Part shown: positions 15,604 to 24,700 of the stretch, piece by piece | How positions within the stretch are numbered: the stretch's first letter is position 1 | How the letters are laid out: each line of letters begins with the position of its first letter | Assembly (NCBI GenBank): GCA_046350095.1 | Contig: JAXMBA010000007.1 | Coordinates: 376,514 to 440,513 of the forward strand | Source: Urbifossiella sp046350095 | GTDB taxonomy: Bacteria > Planctomycetota > Planctomycetia > Gemmatales > Gemmataceae | Length of the DNA: 64,000 bases | Direction of reading: 5' to 3' | Made by a program: the position numbers and the translations under genes | The notes under the pieces: generated by a model | What the model was told of the DNA's origin: nothing | Database searches by the model: none | Seen by the model: only the letters and a program-made list of their open reading frames with translations

Positions 15604-15939
15604 ATGCCCGATATGACGACCGAAGAACTCGCCCGCCGCTACCGCGAGAACGACCCGGTTGAGGTGCGGACCGTACCCGGCACCGACATTACCCTTCGGG
15701 TTCTCGGCTACGTCATGGGCGGGCATCCCGTCATCCATGCCGCCGACGACGAACGGTTTTGGAAGTGGATGGACGAGGCGTATTACGGCGACTGCAAGTG
15801 CCGGTGGTGCCGGGACACGGGGCGGGTGTACCTTCACGGCGAGGAACGGGAGCCGGACGTGGCCCGTCGCGGCACCGGCACGCCCTGTCGCCACGGCTGC
15901 GGCTCGGTCACGCAGGGGCAGCCGGGCATCGTAGGCTGA
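15604..15939 (+). CDS. Small Cys-containing protein of unknown function
   Basis: A 111-residue soluble protein preceded by GGAGGG at 7 bases. It carries a zinc-site-like cluster, CKCRWCRDTG, and a second Cys pair near the C-terminus (CRHGCGS), suggesting a metal-binding knuckle. Its 3' end overlaps the convergent gene at 15908-16270 by 32 bases. No family is recognised; similar small proteins are frequent in accessory regions. Confidence 0.6.
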   Translation: MPDMTTEELARRYRENDPVEVRTVPGTDITLRVLGYVMGGHPVIHAADDERFWKWMDEAYYGDCKCRWCRDTGRVYLHGEEREPDVARRGTGTPCRHGCGSVTQGQPGIVG

Positions 15940-16270
15940 GCGGGCCGGTTGACCTTGGCGTCACCGACTCGTACCCACGCCGGTACTCCTCCGCGTAGAC
16001 CCGCGGCAGTTCGTTCGTGACAGGCTCGCCTGCGACGGCGGCTTCGACGCCCCATCGAAAGCAGATGGCCTTGATCTGGGCCAAGCTGAGTGTCAACGGC
16101 TGGACGCGGCAGCGGACCAACTCGGCGGGCATCGCGGCCAGGCACTCGCGGGCGAACTTCCGGGCGGCGTCTTCCTTCGGCTTCAACGAGATGATCGCCT
16201 CGGTGCAGTCGGCCCGCTTGAGGGCGACGACGGCAAAGAGGCGGAAAGGCTTGGAGTTGTGGGCGGTCAT
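15908..16270 (-). CDS. Small protein coupled to a tyrosine recombinase
   Basis: The ATG at 16270 overlaps the recombinase stop (ATGA), giving 120 residues beginning MTAHNSKPFRLFAVVALKRA. The frame is open far upstream within the recombinase gene, but the coupled start is the sensible one. The sequence is soluble, with a central helical part (DAARKFARECLAAMP) and no known motif. Being translated with the recombinase, it may be an accessory factor; this is inference. Confidence 0.6.
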   Translation of the reverse strand: MTAHNSKPFRLFAVVALKRADCTEAIISLKPKEDAARKFARECLAAMPAELVRCRVQPLTLSLAQIKAICFRWGVEAAVAGEPVTNELPRVYAEEYRRGYESVTPRSTGPLSLRCPAAPA

Positions 16271-16992
16271 AGCTCCACGTCCTTCATGGTCTGCTGGTAC
16301 TTCTGCTCCAGGTCGGCGTCGAGGGCGACGTGCTGGTACACCGCCAGCGTCTCCCGCCGGGCGTGGCCGGTGATGAGTTGGAGTTCGGCGTCGGCCAGCC
16401 CGGAGTGCCGGGTCAGCCAGGTGATCGCCTGGTGCCGGAACGTGTGCGGGGTGGCGTTCACCCCGGCCCGCTCGGCGTACAGTTTCACGACCTGTTGCAC
16501 TCGCCGCGTGGTGAACCTGTCGTGCCGCCGGGTCTGGAACAGCCAGCGGTTGTTCGGGTGGGCGGCGACGTGCGTCCGCAGGGCCGTGGCGAACCCCTTG
16601 CCGAACAGGACGTACCGGTCCTTCGCCCCCTTGCCCTGGTTCACCCTGATCTTGCACTGCTCCAGGTCCACGTCCGCCACCGCGATCCCGCACAACTCGC
16701 TGACACGCACCGCGGTGTAGAACAGCAGCCGCAGCATCAGGGCGTGCTGCACGTCGTCGGCCTTGTCCACGACCGCGTAGAACTTCCTGAACTCGTCGGC
16801 GGTGAGCACCCGCGGCAGCTTCCGCCCCTTCCTGGCCGGCTGGAGGTCGCACGCCGCCCGCACCCGCTTGGCGACGTACCGCCACCCGTCGTAGTCCAGC
16901 CCGGCCTTGCGGACGAGGCGGGCGATCTGACCGACCAAGGCGGACTTCGCCTTTTCGTTTTGCGACACGAAACCGGGGGCCTTTTCGGGCAC
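16267..16992 (-). CDS. Tyrosine recombinase (XerC/D-like, short)
   Basis: 241 residues. The catalytic set is complete: Arg in TAVRVSELCGIAV, the central Lys loop GKGAKDRYV, His-x-x-Arg in HTFRHQ, third His in ITGHARRETLAVYQHV with the Tyr nucleophile. The N-terminal core-binding domain is short (about 95 residues). Related enzymes resolve dimers or move integron- and transposon-like elements. It is not adjacent to a tRNA. It is the second recombinase of the window and differs clearly from the 429-residue enzyme at 2289. Confidence 0.9.
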   Translation of the reverse strand: MPEKAPGFVSQNEKAKSALVGQIARLVRKAGLDYDGWRYVAKRVRAACDLQPARKGRKLPRVLTADEFRKFYAVVDKADDVQHALMLRLLFYTAVRVSELCGIAVADVDLEQCKIRVNQGKGAKDRYVLFGKGFATALRTHVAAHPNNRWLFQTRRHDRFTTRRVQQVVKLYAERAGVNATPHTFRHQAITWLTRHSGLADAELQLITGHARRETLAVYQHVALDADLEQKYQQTMKDVEL

Positions 16993-17067
16993 GGTCGGTC
17001 CTCCTGGGGCCGGTAAACCGGTGTCAAACTTCGTGGACTCACCCTTCTGCGAAATCCGGGTCGGCGG

Positions 17068-17352
17068 CTACGGTGCGGCCCGCCGCTTGGTCTTCGTCTG
17101 CTTGCGGGCGTTGAACATCACGACCTCGCCGTTCGCTCCGACCCCGGTGCGGCGGATGTCGAGACACTGCCGGATCAACTCGGTCGGGTAGTGGGGTCGC
17201 CGGCCTGGCGTCCGAACCGGCGGCGGGAAGACGCCGGCCAGGACCAGAGCGTGGAACCGGGACCGCGACAGCCGGCAGAGGGCGGCGAGGTCGGTGACGC
17301 TCACCGCCGCCGGCAACCCGCCCGGTTCCGGGGCGGGACGCTTCTTCGCCAT
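17068..17352 (-). CDS. Helix-turn-helix DNA-binding protein, AlpA/excisionase-like
   Basis: 94 residues from the ATG at 17352 (GGAGG 5 bases before; alternative ATG at 17355). VSVTDLAALCRLSRSRFHAL followed by PPPVRTPGRRPHYPTELIRQ is the AlpA/excisionase-type pattern in which a helix-turn-helix is followed by a Pro-rich wing and a basic strand. It precedes the recombinase at 16267 on the same strand, a common pairing of excisionase and recombinase. The basic C-terminal tail (KQTKTKRRAAP) would add nonspecific DNA contact. Confidence 0.65.
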   Translation of the reverse strand: MAKKRPAPEPGGLPAAVSVTDLAALCRLSRSRFHALVLAGVFPPPVRTPGRRPHYPTELIRQCLDIRRTGVGANGEVVMFNARKQTKTKRRAAP

Positions 17353-17393
17353 CATCGCCTCCAGGACGGTTCGGTGCCACGGCCACGCCGGGA

Positions 17394-17594
17394 TCACCGG
17401 GGGTGTGCCGCGTCGATGCCCAGCCCGACCACGAACAGGGCGGACTCGACCGCCCGACCCCGCTCTCCTGCGACGGGATCATCTGCATTATCGGCGTCGG
17501 CCCGGACCACCTCGGCCAGCAGGTGCAACACCGTGCCGGCGGTGAACGAGCCGAGCATCGCCCGCAACTGCTCCTTCGCCGTCCGCTCGGTCAT
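17394..17594 (-). CDS. Small protein of unknown function
   Basis: 66 residues from the ATG at 17594 that overlaps the preceding stop by four bases. It is a single helical domain (MLGSFTAGTVLHLLAEVVRA) followed by an acidic stretch and a hydrophobic end. The open frame extends upstream across the neighbour, but coupling fixes the start. No family is recognised. Confidence 0.5.
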   Translation of the reverse strand: MTERTAKEQLRAMLGSFTAGTVLHLLAEVVRADADNADDPVAGERGRAVESALFVVGLGIDAAHPR

Positions 17595-17932
17595 GGGGTC
17601 GGCTCCTCGGTCGGAGCGGGTTCGTCGGTCGGGCCGACCTCCAGCACCTCGACCCGAAGGTGCCCGTCGGCGTGCCGGTCGCATGAGACTCGAAGCGTCA
17701 CGCTCCCGGCCCGCTGCCGGAGGAGCACCTGCTCGACCACCAGTTGCACGTCGATGGGGTAAGCACCGCCGAGGGTCGTGCCGGCGTGCAGGCCGGGGCG
17801 GCAGAACCCGGCGATCTGCTCCTCCGGCACCCCGAACCGCCGCAGGAACGCGGCCTTCGCCGTAGTGTCGGACTCGGTAGTGCCGAAGGCGTACTCGAAC
17901 AGTGCCCGCCGCATCTGGTTGATGAGGCCCAT
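17591..17932 (-). CDS. Small protein of unknown function, mobile-region
   Basis: 113 residues beginning MGLINQMRRALFEYAFGTTE. The N-terminal half is helical; the second half has alternating beta strands (SVTLRVSCDRHADGHLRVEV), and the C-terminus is acidic and Pro-rich. It is preceded by GGAGAAC and separated from the DUF932 gene by a perfect hairpin (17966-17994). Function unknown; membership of the same operon as DUF932 is likely. Confidence 0.55.
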   Translation of the reverse strand: MGLINQMRRALFEYAFGTTESDTTAKAAFLRRFGVPEEQIAGFCRPGLHAGTTLGGAYPIDVQLVVEQVLLRQRAGSVTLRVSCDRHADGHLRVEVLEVGPTDEPAPTEEPTP

Positions 17933-17965
17933 GTTCTCCTCCAGGATCGGTGGTGGAAGGGAGCC

Positions 17966-17994
17966 GCCCGTCGGGGCACTTTTCCCCGACGGGC
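17966..17994. other. Perfect 11-bp intercistronic hairpin
   Basis: GCCCGTCGGGG at 17966-17976 pairs with CCCCGACGGGC at 17984-17994 around a 7-base loop (CACTTTT). No T tract follows on the minus strand, so it is more likely an mRNA-stabilising or attenuating element between DUF932 and the small gene at 17591 than a strong terminator. Confidence 0.5.
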
Positions 17995-18004
17995 ATGACC
18001 GCAG

Positions 18005-18952
18005 TCACGCGGCCATGTCGAGGGCGACCTGGAGGGCCAGTTTGTTGAGGCACGCCCCCTCCCCGAACCAGAGCGAGTCGAGGCGGGTGGCCTGGCTCCG
18101 ACCGCGGACGTACCCGACGTACTCGTTAAGGCCCTGGTACGCCGTCCAGTACGTCCCGCGGACGGACGGCAGGTCGTTGCCCCGCCCGGTTTCGGCCAGT
18201 TCGATAACCCGCTCGATCACCCCGGCGGTGCGGGCCGAAGGAACCGTGTCTTCGTCCACATTCAGCACCCGCTTGACGTACTTCTTGAGGTCGGCGGGGC
18301 TGATCGGCTGACGGGCCAGCCGGCGGTACTGCTCGGCGGTAGCCGTGAACTCGGCGTCGGCCAGGTTCATCACCTCGCGGATCGCGGCCAGGCTGCCGGC
18401 CACGTCGCCCCGGTGCCGGACGCGGATCAGCTTCGAGGCGTCCGACCCGTGGGCCAGGGCGAGGGTGTTCGCACACACGACCCGGATCGGGCAGAACCCG
18501 CACCGGACGGCCAGCGACCCGTCGTGCCCGTGCGACAGGAGGACGTACTTCTCCACCTCGTCGCCCTTGGCGATGACCAGCGGGTCGCGGGCGAGCTTTG
18601 CGAGAACCCACACGCGGGCACCGCCGCGGAGGCTGCCGGCGGTTTCCAGCCGGGCCTCACGGGCGGCGAGGAACGGCTCGAACCAGCGGAAGGCGTCCCG
18701 GTTCTGGAGCGGCGAGTACCGCGGGCCGACGACGCCCAGCACCTTCTGGTCCGACGAGCGGCGGACGGCCCGGTGCTCGACCGGGGCGTGGGTGTCCGCG
18801 GCCACCAGCGGGGCGAGTTCCACGTCCCAGGCCAGCCCCGCCTTCTCGCACGCCGCCGGCCAGTTGTACACGTCGCCGTCGGCCAGCGGGGTGCCGAGGT
18901 TGTGCCACGGGGTCGCCCCGAAGTACGCAATGCTCTCGATCTCGTGCGGCAT
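18005..18952 (-). CDS. DUF932 domain protein
   Basis: 315 residues beginning MPHEIESIAYFGATPWHNLG, the characteristic start of DUF932 proteins found on plasmids, phages and integrative elements. Further conserved parts are RYSPLQNRDAFRWFEPF, the central VWVLAKLARDP and the Cys segment CGFCPIRVVCANTLALA. The molecular role is not established; the family is often linked to mobile-element maintenance. Its upstream region carries the 20-bp motif at 18996. Confidence 0.85.
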   Translation of the reverse strand: MPHEIESIAYFGATPWHNLGTPLADGDVYNWPAACEKAGLAWDVELAPLVAADTHAPVEHRAVRRSSDQKVLGVVGPRYSPLQNRDAFRWFEPFLAAREARLETAGSLRGGARVWVLAKLARDPLVIAKGDEVEKYVLLSHGHDGSLAVRCGFCPIRVVCANTLALAHGSDASKLIRVRHRGDVAGSLAAIREVMNLADAEFTATAEQYRRLARQPISPADLKKYVKRVLNVDEDTVPSARTAGVIERVIELAETGRGNDLPSVRGTYWTAYQGLNEYVGYVRGRSQATRLDSLWFGEGACLNKLALQVALDMAA

Positions 18953-18995
18953 GGTCGTGTCCTGGTGTCGCGTTTGTGTCCTGTTCCTGTCCTCC

Positions 18996-19015
18996 CCTAC
19001 GCATTTTGACGCGAT
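18996..19015 (+). promoter_or_regulatory. 20-bp motif shared with the region at 62.8 kb
   Basis: The stretch reads CCTACGCATTTTGACGCGAT and differs by one base from the arm at 62829-62848, whose exact inverted copy is 62864-62883. Here it is 44 bp upstream of the DUF932 start, in the same orientation relative to that gene as at 62.8 kb. It is probably a common promoter or operator. The remainder of 19016-19270 shows no gene that I can support. Confidence 0.6.
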
Positions 19016-19270
19016 GCGAACGCGGTCACGCCCCGTGGCCCGGAGTCACGCCGGGCGGAAGCCGGGACCGTGCGGCGGCGAGAATACCCTTCTCTCGAAG
19101 CGAGGGCGGGTGGTGGTCTGAGTTGAGCGGACGGGATGAGATGGACAGACGCAGAGGGCACGCCCTGGCGGCGGACGGGCACGAGATCGGATCGGGTGAG
19201 GAAGTGGCCCGCCGCAACTACTGTCCGAACGCGGTGGGGCTTGCCCCGTACCCGGATGGGTACGACACGC

Positions 19271-20164
19271 TTACGGCGTCATCTCCTCGGACTGCCGGCT
19301 GACCCGCTCGACCTGGGTGGTGGTGTGGGTGATCTGGAACCGCTCCTTCACCGCCTCGGCCACCCGCCCGACCACCGCGTCCGCGACGGCCTGGGCGACC
19401 CCCTCGGCCAAGACGACGTGGACGCTCATGGCGTGGATGCCCGACGTGATCGTCCAGACGTGCAGGTCGTGGACCGACGCCACACCCTCGACGCCCCGCA
19501 CCGCCTGTTCGACCTCGGCCAAGTTGACGCGGGCGGGCGTCCCCTCCAGGAGTACGTTCACCGCCTCCCTCAGCAGGTGCCACGTCCGCGGGACGATGAA
19601 CAGCCCGATCAGCACGCCGAAGATCGGGTCGGCGTACCACCAGCCGGTGGCCCACATGATCGCGGCGGCGACAATCACCCCCACCGAGCCGAGCAGGTCG
19701 CTGACCACTTCGAGGTACGCCCCCTTCATGTTCAGGCTCTCGCCGGACGCCCGGTGGAGCAGCACCGCCCCGATCAGGTTGACTGCCAGCCCGACCGCCG
19801 CGACCGCCAGCATCGGGCCGCTCGACACCTCCGGCGGGGCGGCGAACCGCCGGCACGCCTCGTACACGATGAACACCGACATGACGAGCAGGACGACGGC
19901 GTTGGCGAGGGCGGCGAGGATTTCCGTGCGGTAGTACCCGTAGGTCTTCGTCGGGGTGGCCGGCTTCGCGGACATCCACGCGGCGAACAGGGCCAGCCCC
20001 AGCCCGCCCACGTCGGTGAGCATGTGGGCGGCGTCCGCGAGCAGGGCCAAGCTGTTCGTCAACAGCCCGCCGACCAACTCCACCACGAAGTAGGCGAAGG
20101 TCAGGCCGAACACGGCCCACAGCGTCCGCCGGTTCTTGGCCGTCACCGAGACATGCTCACTCAC
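19271..20164 (-). CDS. czcD: Cation diffusion facilitator, CzcD-like
   Basis: 297 residues, GTG start. Six membrane segments with the metal site of CDF exporters: helix II carries HMLTDVGG preceded by LLADAA, and helix V carries EVVSDLLGSVGV, giving the His/Asp pairs that bind Zn or related ions. The cytoplasmic C-terminal domain contains VASVHDLHVWTITSGIHAMS. It exports divalent cations by proton exchange. Last gene of the minus-strand set 29.5-19.3 kb, 40 bases after the DmeF-like gene. CzcD-type Zn/Cd/Co specificity is family expectation. Confidence 0.9.
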   Translation of the reverse strand: MSEHVSVTAKNRRTLWAVFGLTFAYFVVELVGGLLTNSLALLADAAHMLTDVGGLGLALFAAWMSAKPATPTKTYGYYRTEILAALANAVVLLVMSVFIVYEACRRFAAPPEVSSGPMLAVAAVGLAVNLIGAVLLHRASGESLNMKGAYLEVVSDLLGSVGVIVAAAIMWATGWWYADPIFGVLIGLFIVPRTWHLLREAVNVLLEGTPARVNLAEVEQAVRGVEGVASVHDLHVWTITSGIHAMSVHVVLAEGVAQAVADAVVGRVAEAVKERFQITHTTTQVERVSRQSEEMTP

Positions 20165-20204
20165 GGGATGCTCCTACGAGGTGCGGTGGGCGGGCGAGGC
20201 CAGG

Positions 20205-21173
20205 TCACGCGGCCCCTGCCGGCACCCCGACGTGCGGGTGCTCGCCCTCGCACTGGTGAACCTCGACCGTGATGTGGACGAGTTCCTCGTGGACCCGCAT
20301 CCGCTCCTTGTAGACCTCCGGCGGCTGCGGGTTGTCCGTCACCAGGCCCACGATGCAGGCGAACCGACCCGGCCCCACCCGCCAGACGTGCAGGTCCACC
20401 ACGACCGCCTCGCCGTCCTCGATGACCTCCCGGATTTCACGGACGACCGGGGCGTCCATCTCCCGGTCGAGCAGCACCCGGCTGGTCTGCCGCACAAGCC
20501 CCCACGCCCAGACGGTGATGACGACCGCCCCGACGATCCCCATCGCCGGGTCCAGCCACCCCCACCCGAACGCCATGCCGCCCAGCAACGCGACGATGGC
20601 GAGCACCGAGGTCAGGGCGTCGGCCAGGACGTGGAGGTACGCGGCCCGCAGGTTGAGGTCGTGGTGGTGCCCGTGGTGGCCGTCGTGCCCGTGGGCGTGG
20701 TGCCCGTGGCCGTGCGTGCCGCCCCCGTGGAGCAGCCACGCACTCACGAGGTTCACCGCCAGGCCGATCACCGCGACGACGACCGCTTCGCCGTACCGGA
20801 TGTCCAGCGGGTGGATCACCCGGACCACCGACTCGTAGGCCATGTACAGGGCGACCAGGCCGAGGACGACGGCACTGCCGAACCCGGCCAGCACGCCGAC
20901 CTTCCCGGTCCCGAACGCGAACCGCGGGTCGGCGGCGTGACGCCGGGCGTACCAGTAGGCGAACGCGGCGATGCCGAGGGCCGCGACGTGCGTGCCCATG
21001 TGCCAGCCGTCCGCGAGCAGGGACATCGAGTTCGTCAGCCAACCGGCGACCAACTCGCCCGCCATCATGCCGGCGGTGAGCAGGACGACGAGGCGGGTGC
21101 CGCGTTCGCCCTTCGCGTTCCCGGTGTCGAAGTGGTGGTCGTCCCGCCAGCGGGCGGTGTCCCCGTGGTGCAT
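20205..21173 (-). CDS. dmeF: Cation diffusion facilitator, DmeF-like (Co/Ni)
   Basis: 322 residues. The N-terminus is His-rich (MHHGDTARWRDDHHFDTG), helix II carries SLLADGWHMGTHV and helix V HVLADALTSVLAIV. Between helices IV and V is a His-rich loop (HGHGHHAHGHDGHHGHHH). A long His loop and the ADGWHMGTH motif are typical of DmeF Co(II)/Ni(II) exporters. The C-terminal domain (AVVVDLHVWRVGPGRFACIV) is the usual regulatory fold. Separated from the lipoprotein gene before it by a hairpin-forming gap. Confidence 0.88.
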   Translation of the reverse strand: MHHGDTARWRDDHHFDTGNAKGERGTRLVVLLTAGMMAGELVAGWLTNSMSLLADGWHMGTHVAALGIAAFAYWYARRHAADPRFAFGTGKVGVLAGFGSAVVLGLVALYMAYESVVRVIHPLDIRYGEAVVVAVIGLAVNLVSAWLLHGGGTHGHGHHAHGHDGHHGHHHDLNLRAAYLHVLADALTSVLAIVALLGGMAFGWGWLDPAMGIVGAVVITVWAWGLVRQTSRVLLDREMDAPVVREIREVIEDGEAVVVDLHVWRVGPGRFACIVGLVTDNPQPPEVYKERMRVHEELVHITVEVHQCEGEHPHVGVPAGAA

Positions 21174-21190
21174 GTCGATCTCCCGGTGAC

Positions 21191-21215
21191 GGGCGGGGGA
21201 GGTCGTCCCCCGCCC
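21191..21215. other. Perfect 10-bp intercistronic hairpin
   Basis: GGGCGGGGGA (21191-21200) and TCCCCCGCCC (21206-21215) flank a GGTCG loop in the gap between the lipoprotein gene (ending at 21238) and dmeF (starting at 21173). No T tract follows. It probably tunes read-through or mRNA stability within the operon. Confidence 0.5.
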
Positions 21216-21237
21216 GGTTGGTGGTGCGTGCCCGGCC

Positions 21238-21741
21238 TTACTTCTTCTCGTGCTTGTGGTCCTTGTGCGGCTCCTCCTTGAAGTCGCCCAGGTACGGCTT
21301 GCCGTCGATCTCCCCGCTCACCGTCCCCTCGAACTCCTGCTCCTTGCCGAAGTTGTCGTGGGTGGCGACGAACCGGGACGACTTGCCCTTCGGGTCGCCG
21401 TCCTGCGGCACCGCCACGAGGTCCACCTGGAACGCCGGCTGCTTGATGCTCAGGGACAGCTTCGCCGCCGAGATCGGCTCCGCGTTCTTCACCTTGCCGT
21501 CGAGGATGTACACGGTCGCCGTCTTCTTCCCGTGGTCCACCACGAACTCGCCGTGGTACTTGCCGAGTTCGATCACGGTGCCGCCGTGCGGCCCCTCGCC
21601 GTGGTCGCCGTGGTCGTCGTCCTTCTTCGCGGCCTTCTCGCCCTTCTTGTCGTCCGTCTTCGGGGTGTCCGCCGGCTTGTTGCAGCCGACCGCCGACAGG
21701 CCGACCAGCAGCACGCCGAGGCCCAGGAGTTTCAGGTTCAT
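21238..21741 (-). CDS. His-rich periplasmic lipoprotein
   Basis: 167 residues from the ATG at 21741; the open frame extends to 21792 inside the pump gene. The signal (GVLLVGLSAVGCNK) places a lipidated Cys near residue 20. A Lys/Asp-rich linker with DDDHGDHGEGPHGG is followed by a beta-sandwich-like domain and a His-rich tail (EEPHKDHKHEKK). The pattern of a GPHGG start plus HGEFVVDHGKK also occurs in the lipoprotein at 57113-57973 (THGGIIVP…NYHGEAVF). Metal buffering at the membrane is inferred from the His clusters and the operon. Confidence 0.75.
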   Translation of the reverse strand: MNLKLLGLGVLLVGLSAVGCNKPADTPKTDDKKGEKAAKKDDDHGDHGEGPHGGTVIELGKYHGEFVVDHGKKTATVYILDGKVKNAEPISAAKLSLSIKQPAFQVDLVAVPQDGDPKGKSSRFVATHDNFGKEQEFEGTVSGEIDGKPYLGDFKEEPHKDHKHEKK

Positions 21742-21778
21742 CGGAGCAGTCCTTTCGAGGAATGGGAACGGAACGTCA

Positions 21779-24700
21779 TCACCCGCGGGCAACCGCGAGT
21801 TCGTCGGAAGCGGGGTCCAAGCGGGCCAACCGCTCGGCGTCCTTGCCGCTGAACTTCCAGAAGATGCCGGGGTGGATCAGGAACTCGCAGAACGTCGAAG
21901 TCACCAGCCCGCCCAGGATCACCGTCGATACCGGGTACAGGATTTCCAACCCCGGCTTCCTGCCGCCCACCACCAGCGGGATCAGCCCGATCCCGGCGGT
22001 CAGGGCGGTCATCAGCACCGGGGCCAGCCGCTCCAGGCTGCCCCGCAACACCGTCTCTTTCGAGAACGGCAACTTGTCTTCTTTCATCAGGTGGAAGTAG
22101 TGCGTGACCAGCAGGATGCCGTTGCGGACGGCGATCCCGCCGAGGGACACGAACCCGACCAGACTCGCCACCGTGAGCGTCTGGTTGGTCAGGATCAGGG
22201 CGATCACCCCGCCGATGAACGCGGTCGGGACGGCGTTGAGGATTTGCAGGCTGACCCGCACCGACGGGTAGAGCAGGTACAGCACCACGAACACCCCGGC
22301 CACCGACACCAGGGCCAGCACCGAGATCAGCACCGTGGCCGACCGCTGGGCCTCGAACTGCCCGCCGTACTCCACGAAGTACCCCTCCGGCATCGGAACG
22401 CGGGTCTTCACCCGCTGCTCGATGTCGGCCACCACCCCGGCGAGGTCGCGGCCCTGGGTGTTGCACCGGATGACCGCCCGGCGGCGGACGTTCTCCCGGT
22501 TGATCTGGTTCGGCCCGCCCGCCGCGTCGGGCAGGTCGGCCACGTCCCTCAGCCGCACCTGCCGCGGCACCGCCCCGGTCCCCGGCCCGTCCGCCAGGGA
22601 CGCCGGCACGCGGGCCGGGCCGGGCAGGTCGATCCGCAGTTCTCCGAGGCGGTGGTAGTCGGTGCGGTAGGCGGCGTTCAGCTTGACCACGAGGTCGAAC
22701 CGCCGCTGCCCCTCCAACACCTGCGACACCACCTCCCCCTTCATCGCCGTCTCGATGAACTTGGCGACGTACTCCCGGCTCAGCCCGTACCGGGCCAGGT
22801 CGTCGGGCCGCAGGACGACGTGCAGTTCGTCCACCGTCTCCTGCGGGTCGATCACCGGCGGGGTGACGCCGGGCACGTCCGAGATCGCCGCCTTGATCTG
22901 GGTGGCGAGCTTCTGCAACTGGTCCAGGTCGTCGCCGTACACCTTGATGGCGATCTGGGCCGTCACGCCGGACATCATGTGCGAGATTAGGTGGGCCATC
23001 GGCTGCTCGGCCTCGAAGTCCACCGCCGGCACCTCCTCCCGGAGTTCCTTGAGCAACGTCGCCAGCATCTCCTCTCGGCTGCGGCCCGACTCCGGGTTCA
23101 TCGACAGGATGTACTCGGACCTCCCCACCGGTTCGGCGTGCTCGTCCAGTTCGGCCCGACCCGTCCGCCGGACGAAGTGGCGGATCGGGCCGTCCGGGTT
23201 GGCCGGCGACTGCTGCATGGTCTTCAGCTTGGCGTCGATCAGCACCGCCGCCTCGCCCGACGCCTTGAGCGACGACCCGGCGGGCAGGGTGACGTTGATC
23301 TGGATGCTGCCCTCATCGAACTTCGGCAGGAAGTCCGAGCCGAGGGTGGACAGCCGCCACCCGCAGTACCCGACCACCACCCAGGTGAGCAGGAGCAGCA
23401 GCCCGGCGTGCCTCATGCTGAACCGGATGAGGAACCCGGCCAGCCACTTCAACGCCCGCAGCAGGAACCCGTCCCGGTCGCCGTGAGCCGCCTTCGACTG
23501 CGGCAGCAGGTAGTACGACAGCACCGGGGTGACGGTGAGCGACACGACCAGCGAGGCCAGGATCGACACGATGTACGCGAGGCCGAGCGGGACGAACAGC
23601 CGGCCCTCGACCCCGCTCAGGGCGAACAGCGGGAGGAACGCCAGCACCACCACCGCGGTGCCGAACACGATGGCCGACCGCACCTCCCGGCTGGCCTCGT
23701 AGATGACCACGATGGCGGGCCGGGGGGCCGGCAGGACGCTGTTCTCGCGGAGCCGGCGGAAGATGTTCTCGACATCGACAATCGCGTCATCGACCAGTTC
23801 GCCCATCGCCACCGCGATCCCGCCGAGGGTCATCACGTTGATGCTCAACTCGGTGCCGGTCAGTGCCCCGACGACGCGGAACACCAGGGTGGTGACGACC
23901 AGCGACAGCGGGATGGCGGTGAGGGTGATGAACGTGGTGCGGAAGTTGAGCAGGAACAGGAACAGGATGACGACCACCAGGACGGCCCCGATGACCAGTG
24001 CCTCCCCGACGTAGTACACCCCGCGGTCGATGAAGTCCTTGAGTTGGAACAACTCGGTGTTCGCAACGTAGTCGGCGGGCAGTGCCGCCTCCACCTCACT
24101 CACCGCCGCCTTCACCTTGTTCGTCAACGCCCGCGTGTCGGCGTGCGGCTGCTTGACCACGGTAATCACCACCGCGTCCGCCCCGTCGATGCCGCCGTCC
24201 CCCCGCTTCGGGGCCGGGCCTTCGGCCACCGTCGCCACCTGCCCCAGCAGCACCGGGCGGTCGCCGTCCACCTTCACCGCCACTTTGCGGAGGTCGTCCA
24301 GCACCTTCGCCGGCTGCGGGCCGAGGCGGGCGATCACCCGCACCGGGCGTTCCACCTGCCCCTCCTCGGTGAACCCGCCGCTGGCGTTCAGGTTGTTCTC
24401 GTTGATCGCCCGGTCCACGTCCTGGATCGTCACCCCGTACTCCAGCAGCTTGTCCGGGTTGACGAGAACCTGATACTGCTTGCGGTCGCCGCCGAGGACG
24501 ATCACCTCGGCCACCCCCTGCTCCTTGAGCAGCCGCGGGCGGATGACCCAATCGGCCACCGTCCGCAGGTCCATCCGCTGCTCCTCGGCGGTGCGGAAGG
24601 TGACGGTGTGCTGCCGGCCCTTGTACGCGAACGTCGCGGTGCGGCCCGTCCCCCCGGCATCCCAGGCCGGGTTCTCGACCGCCACCCGCTCCCACGCCTT